NCBI GenBank assembly: GCA_937927795.1
Contig: CALBSF010000141.1
Coordinates: forward strand, 1-5,053
Origin: an uncultured Rickettsiales bacterium
GTDB taxonomy: Bacteria > Pseudomonadota > Alphaproteobacteria > Rickettsiales > UBA1997
Direction: 5' to 3'
DNA length: 5,053 bases
Every line of letters starts with the position of its first letter. Positions within the stretch are counted from its first letter, which is position 1. The translations under genes and the position numbers were made by a program. Of the stretch, positions 1-4,525 are shown in pieces. The notes below the pieces were generated by a model that saw only the letters and a program-made list of their open reading frames with translations, was not told where the DNA came from and did not search any database.

Positions 1-1036
1 TTACAATTTCAGCTAATTGAACGTGCCTACTTGCTGGCTCGTCAAAAGTTGAACTAACCACTTCGCCCTTTACGGTTCTAAGCATATCAGTAACCTCTTC
101 TGGACGTTCATCAATTAAAAGCACAATCAAAATCACTTCTGGATGATTACTAGTAATTGCATGAGCAATATTTTGCATCAAAGAAGTTTTACCTGTGCGC
201 GGCGGGGCCACAATAATAGCGCGCTGTCCTTTTCCAAGTGGCGCAATCATATCAATAACTCTGGCACTAATATCATTATTATGAAGAGGTTTTACATCTT
301 CAAGACGCAATTTTTCTTGCGGATAAAGCGGGGTTAAATCATCAAACAAAACTCTATTTCTAATTTTATCTGGAGAGCAGAAATTAACTTCATTTACTCT
401 AAGTAAAGCAAAATATCTTTCGCCTTTTTTTGGCGCGCGAACTTGACCTTTTACAGTATCGCCAGTTCTAAGTCCGAATCTTTTAATTTGACTTGGAGAA
501 ACATAAATATCGTCCGAACCCGCAACATAATTGCTTTCAGAAGATCTAAGAAAACCAAATCCATCTTCTAAAACTTCCAAAACACCTTCACCAATAATAA
601 CATTTTCAGGATTTTGGTCAGAAAAATTCTTTAAAATATGATAAACAATATCTTGACGATTAAAGTCACCAATATCTTCTAAACCATGCTGTTTAGCCAC
701 GTCTATCAAGCTTTCAGCTGATTTTGATTTTAAAGTTTTTAATTCCAAGATTTTTCCAGCAGCTTCGTCGCGGCGCTTTGCTTCGAGCTCATCTTCTTCT
801 AATTCATCAGAATTTTGAGTATTATTAACTTGAGTGCTTTGCGCACTGGTTGAACTTGGCGTATTTCCTCTACTAATTAAACCGCCAGTGTGAAGACGCT
901 GTCCTTGGCGAACTTGATTAACTTCATTTTGTTCTACCACTTGAGCTTCAGCTGGCTTTGGTGCTTCAACTGCATTACCATTTTGTTCTTGAGTTGCTGT
1001 ATTTGCTGCGTTATAGCGCAAGGTAAGTTTTGACAT
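1..1036 (-). CDS. rho: Transcription termination factor Rho, N-terminal 345 residues (3' end beyond window)
   Basis: Rho is a hexameric RNA helicase/ATPase that ends transcription in the cytoplasm. Reading the minus strand from ATG 1036 gives an open frame to the window edge, so the C-terminal helicase part (Q-loop, R-loop) is not visible. In order: a low-complexity Q/N-rich extension (residues 1-95); the helical Rho N-terminal domain (about 96-137, ILELKTLKSKSAESLID onward); the cold-shock-like RNA-binding domain (about 147-220, with GFGFLR 159-164 and DDIYVSPSQI 175-184); and the start of the ATPase domain, with Walker A APPRTGKT (277-284), Walker B ending LLIDE (306-310), then RPEEVTDM and STFDEPASRHVQ. 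Alignment from memory to E. coli Rho is nearly gap-free after residue 96, except for a short gap around residue 250. No other Met occurs before residue 263, so ATG 1036 is the only ATG start; a TTG at codon 97 would give a conventional length. No Shine-Dalgarno precedes it. Identification is certain; the exact start is less so. Confidence 0.97.
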   Translation of the reverse strand, partial: MSKLTLRYNAANTATQEQNGNAVEAPKPAEAQVVEQNEVNQVRQGQRLHTGGLISRGNTPSSTSAQSTQVNNTQNSDELEEDELEAKRRDEAAGKILELKTLKSKSAESLIDVAKQHGLEDIGDFNRQDIVYHILKNFSDQNPENVIIGEGVLEVLEDGFGFLRSSESNYVAGSDDIYVSPSQIKRFGLRTGDTVKGQVRAPKKGERYFALLRVNEVNFCSPDKIRNRVLFDDLTPLYPQEKLRLEDVKPLHNNDISARVIDMIAPLGKGQRAIIVAPPRTGKTSLMQNIAHAITSNHPEVILIVLLIDERPEEVTDMLRTVKGEVVSSTFDEPASRHVQLAEIV

Positions 1037-1189
1037 TTGATTATTGTTTGGTTGATAAAAAGAATTGATTAAAAAAGAAAAGCGACCACTTAAAATAAAA
1101 AGAGATTAACAAAAGAAAAACTGCTGTTGATTTAAAAGGAATTTTAAAAAGAAGCTGCAAAAGGTGTGTGACCCATATAAACATCGGTC
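1037..1189 (-). promoter_or_regulatory. Candidate rho 5' leader, U-rich, with a 47-codon open frame
   Basis: If the promoter at 1196-1224 is used, the rho transcript begins near 1189 and has an untranslated leader of about 150 nt. In RNA sense it is rich in U and poor in G, with several runs of 4-6 U. Inside it, an ATG at 1184 opens a frame of 47 codons that stops at 1041, four bases before the rho ATG; the product would be hydrophobic and rich in Phe and Leu. Rho is autogenously controlled through its leader in E. coli (established), so a leader of this kind could serve the same purpose here (inference). The open frame may simply reflect a pyrimidine-rich strand with few stop codons. No strong hairpin was seen; the best is a 4-bp GACC/GGTC stem near the 5' end. 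Confidence 0.35.
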
Positions 1190-1195
1190 TTATCA

Positions 1196-1224
1196 ATTAT
1201 TAACCGCCTCTTTTTAATTGTCAA
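1196..1224 (-). promoter_or_regulatory. Sigma-70-type promoter for rho
   Basis: On the minus strand a perfect -35 box TTGACA (1224-1219) is followed by a 17-bp spacer and a -10 box AATAAT (1201-1196, five of six matches to TATAAT). This is the best promoter match in the window. It lies in the non-coding gap between the upstream membrane-protein gene and rho, in the right orientation. Transcription would start near 1189. It implies that rho has its own promoter and does not depend on read-through from the ialB-like unit. Confidence 0.65.
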
Positions 1225-1285
1225 GAAAAAAGTTATATTTAACCTATCTGCTGGACGCAAAATTACCCCAAATCAAAAAAGTGAA

Positions 1286-1810
1286 TCACAGCCCCCTGCC
1301 CCTCTCCTTACCTGCAGCGCGCTCTTTAGCCTCAACCATACTAACCCAAAAACCTCTTTGGCTTCTTTTGTTAAGAATTTGCGCCGCACTAACTAGATAA
1401 GTTAATTTTTGTCCTAAAATCATCGATGTCCAAAACCCCACCGGCTTTACAATGTCAACAATTTTAACCTCGGCAAGCTCTTTACGCTCTTGCTCTTGTT
1501 CTTTAGAAATCATCAATTCATAATTATCGCTTTGACTGCTGAGCAATCTTCTCTTCTCTTTTTCAGCTGAATGAGCCTTTGGCAGTCCCTCTAAAATCTT
1601 CATCAACTCTTCATCTTCTTTATCGAAATGCTTCTTTTTTGAGGCAAATTTTTCTTTGGCAGCTCTTTTTAAAGCCTCATATTTTTTATAAGCCTTATTT
1701 AGCAAATAAGTTAAAATCAGCCTAAATAATAAAATCGCACAAAAAACTGCAATAAATATCACAATTAGAAGTGGAAACACCTGTTTTATATAGAAAATCA
1801 AACTATCCAT
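1286..1810 (-). CDS. Unrecognised single-pass membrane protein with duplicated GFWxSM motif
   Basis: This is a 174-residue protein that I cannot assign to a named family. Residues about 8-37 form one hydrophobic membrane segment (VFPLLIVIFIAVFCAILLF). Residues 39-113 are highly charged (Lys/Glu/Arg-rich) and probably helical or coiled-coil. The last 60 residues are less charged and look like the conserved part: GFWTSM at 125-130, then LGQKLTYLVSAAQIL, then a second GFWVSM at 153-158, ending in a basic GKERGRGL tail. The ATG follows the TAG of the upstream ialB-like gene with no bases between, which implies one transcript and translational coupling. No signal peptidase site is obvious, so an anchored protein with a cytoplasmic tail is likely, by the positive charges after the segment. 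It is probably a real gene: it has a long frame, tight packing and sensible composition. Function unknown. Confidence 0.85.
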   Translation of the reverse strand: MDSLIFYIKQVFPLLIVIFIAVFCAILLFRLILTYLLNKAYKKYEALKRAAKEKFASKKKHFDKEDEELMKILEGLPKAHSAEKEKRRLLSSQSDNYELMISKEQEQERKELAEVKIVDIVKPVGFWTSMILGQKLTYLVSAAQILNKRSQRGFWVSMVEAKERAAGKERGRGL

Positions 1811-2299
1811 CTAATTTTTACAAATCTTCTTCATTTTAATATAAGCCGGCGCAAAACCTACTAAGGAGTAAGTGTCATTAATATTTTCATCAGCATCAGA
1901 ACTAGCACTAATAATCATATCTGGCTGTTTTTGCATTTGTTTAATAATTTCAATATCATCATTTTTATCATAAGCCCAAGCCCTTGATTTATAAGGAAGT
2001 AGATAATATTTTCTTTTACCAAAAGAAATTTCAACATCTGATTTTTCATTATATAAAACGCCCGAAGAGGCACTAATTTCATCAGCATCATTTTTAACAT
2101 TAGTTACAATTAAAAATGCATCACCTCTTTTTTTGATTGTTTTACTTTGAGCTATCGGGGTTGAAATCATATAACATAACACTTCGCCGCCATCATTGGC
2201 TTTAAAAACAGTCCAATCTTGAAAATTCTCTTGAAAATTTTCAGCATTAGCCTTGAAAGCAAAAATTAAAAAAAGCAGGAATAGCTTACCGAAATTCAT
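1811..2299 (-). CDS. IalB-family (invasion-associated locus B) secreted protein
   Basis: This is a 162-residue protein matching the pattern of the IalB family (Pfam PF06776), small periplasmic or envelope proteins common in Alphaproteobacteria. Bartonella IalB promotes erythrocyte invasion; the role elsewhere is unclear. Seen here: a signal peptide (residues 1-19, hydrophobic core LFLLFLIFAF, cleavage after KANA); then family landmarks DWTVFKANDG (28-37), CYMIS (42-46), KRGDAFLIVT (57-66), RAWAYD (106-111) and DTYSLVGFAPAY (142-153). A cysteine near each end of the domain (C42 and C160) could form a disulphide after export. There is no lipobox, so it should be soluble and not lipid-anchored. 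Start at ATG 2299 gives a proper signal peptide. It is the first gene of a two-gene unit and is divergent from atpB by 96 bp. Family assignment comes from remembered motifs; the gene is not necessarily an invasion factor. Confidence 0.85.
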   Translation of the reverse strand: MNFGKLFLLFLIFAFKANAENFQENFQDWTVFKANDGGEVLCYMISTPIAQSKTIKKRGDAFLIVTNVKNDADEISASSGVLYNEKSDVEISFGKRKYYLLPYKSRAWAYDKNDDIEIIKQMQKQPDMIISASSDADENINDTYSLVGFAPAYIKMKKICKN

Positions 2300-2338
2300 A
2301 TTGACTTGACTTTTTTGTGATATTTTAATAAATTACTA

Positions 2339-2368
2339 GCTTTGATTTTTGACGCTATAAAATCAAGC
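2339..2368. repeat. Imperfect inverted repeat in the ialB-like/atpB divergent spacer
   Basis: The arms GCTTTGATTTT (2339-2349) and AAAATCAAGC (2359-2368) are complementary over 10 bp with one extra T in the left arm, separated by a 9-base centre. The repeat overlaps the -35 region of the candidate atpB promoter and sits between two divergent genes. It is therefore better placed as a DNA-binding operator than as a terminator. No U run directly follows on either strand. Operator function is inference from position and symmetry. Confidence 0.4.
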
Positions 2369-2376
2369 TTTATATT
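2349..2376 (+). promoter_or_regulatory. Candidate sigma-70 promoter for the F0 operon
   Basis: TTGACG (2349-2354, five of six) and TATATT (2371-2376, five of six) are separated by 16 bp. A start near 2383 would leave only about 13 nt ahead of the atpB ATG at 2396. An alternative upstream pair, TTGACT (2306-2311) with TAAATT (2329-2334) at 17 bp, is weaker in the -10 box but would give a longer leader. The region is AT-rich, so chance matches are likely. No comparably good promoter was found in the opposite direction for the ialB-like gene. Confidence 0.4.
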
Positions 2377-2395
2377 ACAAAAAATTTTAGATTAA

Positions 2396-3145
2396 ATGTC
2401 CAGCGAAGTTCACGAAAAACATAATCCACTAACTCAATTTGAAGTTAAAAAGATCGTTGATCTTCACTTTGGGTCTCTTGATATTAGCTTTACCAACTCT
2501 GCATTATACATGGTTCTTGCCACAATTAGTGCAATTGCTTTTTTACTTTTTGCTACTCGCAAAAAATCTCTAATTCCTTCAAGAATTCAAGTTACCGCTG
2601 AATCAATTTATAATTTTATCCTCGACATGGTAAAATCAAGCATCGGCAGCGAAGGAAATAAATTTTTCCCATTAGTATTTTCATTATTCATGTTTATTTT
2701 GCTATGCAATTTACTTGGAATGACTCCCTACGCCTTTACTTCAACCGGTCAAACCGTTGTGACCGCGTCTCTAGCAATGATCGCTTTTACCACCGTAACT
2801 GTTTATGCTATTGTTAGAAACGGATTTCTTGGCTTTTTACACATGTTTTTACCAAGTGGCGTGCCTTTTTGGATGGCTCCTATAATTTTTGCTATCGAGT
2901 TTTTTTCTTTTTTAATCAGACCAGTTACATTATCAGTTCGTCTTTTTGCTAACATGGTTGCAGGCCACGTTTTGCTTAAGGTTGTAGCCGGATTCATCAT
3001 CTCTTTAGGAATAATTTTTGGCACTCTACCATTCTTATTTAGTATAATCATGACTGGCTTTGAACTCTTTGTTGCAGTGCTTCAAGCCTATATTTTTGCG
3101 ATTTTGGTTTGTGCTTATTTAGGCGAAACCACAAAAGCTCACTAG
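2396..3145 (+). CDS. atpB: ATP synthase F0 subunit a
   Basis: Subunit a is the membrane stator that carries the two proton half-channels against the c-ring. The 249-residue product has the family's normal length and about five to six membrane segments (roughly 34-53, 89-112, 119-141, 157-176, 186-215, 217-245). The essential arginine is R182 in TLSVRLFANMVAG, with E168 fourteen residues earlier (E. coli R210 and E196) and Q230 in VLQAYIF (E. coli Q252). H191 and E223 occupy the sites of E. coli E219 and H245, the known swapped pairing seen in mitochondria and relatives. The N-terminal ISFTNSALYM and the NLLGMTPY motif (105-112) resemble remembered Rickettsia AtpB. This is the first gene of the operon, with no atpI ahead of it. 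The ATG at 2396 lacks a Shine-Dalgarno sequence but gives a complete N-terminus. Confidence 0.98.
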   Translation: MSSEVHEKHNPLTQFEVKKIVDLHFGSLDISFTNSALYMVLATISAIAFLLFATRKKSLIPSRIQVTAESIYNFILDMVKSSIGSEGNKFFPLVFSLFMFILLCNLLGMTPYAFTSTGQTVVTASLAMIAFTTVTVYAIVRNGFLGFLHMFLPSGVPFWMAPIIFAIEFFSFLIRPVTLSVRLFANMVAGHVLLKVVAGFIISLGIIFGTLPFLFSIIMTGFELFVAVLQAYIFAILVCAYLGETTKAH

Positions 3146-3154
3146 AATTTGGCT

Positions 3155-3186
3155 GTAATTTAAGCGCATAAAATCACTTAAATTAC
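3155..3186 (+). promoter_or_regulatory. Stem-loop in the atpB-atpE spacer
   Basis: GTAATTTAAG (3155-3164) and CTTAAATTAC (3177-3186) are perfectly complementary over 10 bp around a 12-base loop. A second, weaker hairpin follows: AAA(T)CCC 3190-3196 pairs with GGGTTT 3204-3209 with one bulged T and a 7-base loop. Both lie in the unusually long 89-nt gap before atpE. No U tract follows, so they do not look like an intrinsic terminator. In E. coli the atpB-atpE intercistronic region raises c-subunit synthesis (established); a similar job in translation or mRNA processing is inferred here. Confidence 0.55.
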
Positions 3187-3234
3187 TTCAAATCCCGATC
3201 AATGGGTTTATATTAACTTTTAAAACTAAAAAAC

Positions 3235-3495
3235 ATGCAAGAAGTAGCTCAAGTGGCTCAAGAAGTAGCCAATAATTACTCATCTTTAAAATATATCGGA
3301 ATTGGCTTATGCTCAATTGGTATGGCTGGTGCAGCAATTGCTATCGGTAATATTTTTGGATCATTCTTCAACAGTATCGCTAGAAATCCATCTGCAGCGC
3401 CAAAATTAGAAAAATACATCTATATTGCTGCCGGTCTTGCTGAAGCAATGGGTATCTTCGCCGTGCTTTTAGCATTCATGGTAATGTTCTCTTAA
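3235..3495 (+). CDS. atpE: ATP synthase F0 subunit c (proton-binding rotor ring)
   Basis: Subunit c forms the rotor ring that carries protons across the inner membrane. The two-helix hairpin is clear: helix 1 about residues 18-44, the polar loop ARNPSA (49-54) and helix 2 about 60-84. The proton-binding carboxylate is E70 in AAGLAEAMG. The position equivalent to the Na+-coordinating Gln of Ilyobacter c is I37 and E70 is followed by Ala, so the ring should be H+-specific. IGNIFGS (37-43) is typical of alphaproteobacterial and mitochondrial c subunits. At 86 residues it is about 11 longer than the usual 74-75; the extra is an N-terminal stretch MQEVAQVAQEVANNY that contains a small repeat. The next Met is residue 30, inside helix 1, so the ATG at 3235 must be the start unless a non-ATG codon is used. 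It sits between two intercistronic stem-loops. Confidence 0.97.
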   Translation: MQEVAQVAQEVANNYSSLKYIGIGLCSIGMAGAAIAIGNIFGSFFNSIARNPSAAPKLEKYIYIAAGLAEAMGIFAVLLAFMVMFS

Positions 3496-3505
3496 AATAA
3501 ATAGT

Positions 3506-3537
3506 TTTTAAGTGCTTGTTAAATCAAGCACTTAAAA
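3506..3537 (+). promoter_or_regulatory. Strong stem-loop just after atpE
   Basis: TTTTAAGTGCTTG (3506-3518) and CAAGCACTTAAAA (3525-3537) are perfectly complementary over 13 bp around a 6-base loop, with a possible outer U-G pair. It begins 10 bases after the atpE stop and is the longest perfect hairpin I found in the window. No U run follows, since AGCGCTTAAAGC comes next. A role as a 3' barrier that stabilises the atpE message, or as an attenuating or processing site, fits better than a full terminator, because the b' and b genes lie downstream without an evident promoter. Function is inferred. Confidence 0.65.
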
Positions 3538-3557
3538 GCGCTTAAAGCAGTTAAAAA
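3528..3557 (+). repeat. Three near-decamer tandem repeats ending at the b' start codon
   Basis: GCACTTAAAA (3528-3537), GCGCTTAAA (3538-3546) and GCAGTTAAAAA (3547-3557) are three consecutive units of the form GCxxTTAAA(A), with lengths 10, 9 and 11. The first is part of the right arm of the preceding stem-loop and the last abuts the ATG of the b' gene. They could arise by local slippage, bind a factor or set the A-rich upstream context for initiation. The meaning is unknown. Confidence 0.4.
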
Positions 3558-3989
3558 ATGCCTCAATTTGATATTACAACTTACAGCTCACAAGTTTTCT
3601 GGTTTGCAATTTGCTTTGCTATTTTTTACTATTTTGTTAGTAGCAAAATTCTACCTAGAATTCGCGATATTTTAAAAGAAAGGCAAACAGTAATCAATGA
3701 AGATTTATCTAGCGCTAGCTTCCTAGAAAAAGAAGGAGAAAATTTTTTACTTAATAGTGAAAATTTAAGAACGCAGGTTACTAGTCAATATCAAAAACAA
3801 ATTGACGAAACCTCTAAAACCGCAGCTAGAAAGCGCGAAGATGCAATTGAAAATTTAAAAAATAAGATTGAAAAAGATATTGAAAAATCGCAACAAGAAA
3901 TTCGCAGTTTCATTGCTCAACTGGGCTCTAAAAGAGATGCGGCCATTAAAGATCTTACCTTAAAAATTAAAGAAAAAGTTTTAAATTAA
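3558..3989 (+). CDS. ATP synthase F0 subunit b' (second peripheral-stalk subunit)
   Basis: b' pairs with b as a heterodimer to form the peripheral stalk that holds F1 against F0; separate b' genes are typical of Alphaproteobacteria and photosynthetic bacteria (named atpX, atpG or atpF2 in different genomes). The 143-residue product begins MPQFDITTYSSQVFWF, a characteristic b' opening. It has one membrane helix (about 10-32), then KILPRIRDILKERQ and a long charged, heptad-like helix to the C-terminus (about 45-143). It is a little shorter than the common length of around 160. The gene lies directly before atpF with 12 nt between them, so the two are surely cotranscribed. The ATG at 3558 is preceded by an A-rich run and no Shine-Dalgarno. 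Assignment as b' and not b rests on the N-terminal motif and on position between c and b. Confidence 0.93.
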   Translation: MPQFDITTYSSQVFWFAICFAIFYYFVSSKILPRIRDILKERQTVINEDLSSASFLEKEGENFLLNSENLRTQVTSQYQKQIDETSKTAARKREDAIENLKNKIEKDIEKSQQEIRSFIAQLGSKRDAAIKDLTLKIKEKVLN

Positions 3990-4001
3990 AAATTTATACA
4001 A

Positions 4002-4463
4002 ATGTTCGACGAAAAGTTTTTTTTAGCAATATCATTTTTTACCTTTGTTTTTTTAGTTAAAAAATACGCTTGGCCCTTGATTGCCAAGTCTTTAGATGGA
4101 AAGTCAAAAGCAATTGCAGAAACTATTCTAGAAGCAAAAGAAATGAAGCAAAAAGCTGCTAAATTTTTAGAGCAAGCTAAAAAATATGAGGAAGAATCTA
4201 AGCAATATGCTCAAAAATTAATTGAAGACACTAATAAAGAAGTTGAAAGAATTACCTTAGAAGCTCATAAAGCAGTTGAAGATGAGATTAGCAAAAGAAG
4301 CAAGCTTGCAATGCAAAGAATTCAAAATGAAGAAGAAAAAGCTATTCGCAATCTTAAAGAAGATATTATTGCTCAAGCTTCAAAAAACATTAATCAAGAA
4401 TTAAAAAATATTGACGCGTCAAATCACAATAAAATTCTTGATAGGGCCCTAGAGAGTTTATAG
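4002..4463 (+). CDS. atpF: ATP synthase F0 subunit b (peripheral stalk)
   Basis: This is the main stalk subunit; it anchors in the inner membrane by one N-terminal helix and contacts F1 through its long coiled coil. The 153-residue product has a hydrophobic segment (residues about 6-20, FFLAISFFTFVFLV), then KYAWPLIAKSLDGKSKAIAETI (20-42), which matches the usual b-family junction of the form KPxxxxLDxRxxxIxxxL. An Ala/Lys/Glu-rich amphipathic helix runs to about residue 125, followed by a short C-terminal region ending LDRALESL. Length is within the family's range. It is the last gene of the F0 operon; atpH and the F1 genes do not follow, because the next gene is convergent. The ATG at 4002 overlaps nothing and has no Shine-Dalgarno. 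A 62-nt AT-rich gap with no convincing terminator separates its stop from the LpxR-family stop. Confidence 0.95.
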   Translation: MFDEKFFLAISFFTFVFLVKKYAWPLIAKSLDGKSKAIAETILEAKEMKQKAAKFLEQAKKYEEESKQYAQKLIEDTNKEVERITLEAHKAVEDEISKRSKLAMQRIQNEEEKAIRNLKEDIIAQASKNINQELKNIDASNHNKILDRALESL

Positions 4464-4525
4464 TATACCAAATAAACCATCTATTGATCTTTTTTTAAAG
4501 TATTTTTAAAGATTATTTACAATTA

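Noticed and set aside
143..337. 64-codon frame on the plus strand
   Set aside because: It lies wholly antisense to the conserved ATPase region of rho, and the product has no family features.
1286..1325. Relatively GC-rich tail of the membrane-protein gene as a possible inserted palindromic element like those in Rickettsia
   Set aside because: No inverted or direct repeat bounds the segment, and the reading frame runs through it with a plausible basic C-terminal tail.
1218..1400. 60-codon frame on the plus strand
   Set aside because: It overlaps the C-terminal coding region of the minus-strand membrane protein and the rho promoter, and the product is not domain-like.
1915..2100. 61-codon frame on the minus strand
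   Set aside because: It is an alternate frame inside the IalB-like gene, whose own frame carries clear family motifs and a signal peptide.
2803..3051. 82-codon frame on the minus strand
   Set aside because: It is antisense to the most conserved part of atpB, including the essential arginine; its openness follows from atpB codon constraints.
3235..3495. Na+-coupled c subunit
   Set aside because: The Gln that coordinates Na+ in Ilyobacter-type rings is Ile (I37), and the carboxylate E70 is followed by Ala-Met and not Ser-Thr, so a proton ring is expected.
4487..4513. Possible bidirectional terminator between atpF and the LpxR-family gene (ATCTTT 4487-4492 with AAAGAT 4508-4513)
   Set aside because: The stem is only 6 bp, almost all A-T, with a 15-base loop and no proper U tract on either side. 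It looks like chance in an AT-rich gap; termination there may be Rho-dependent.
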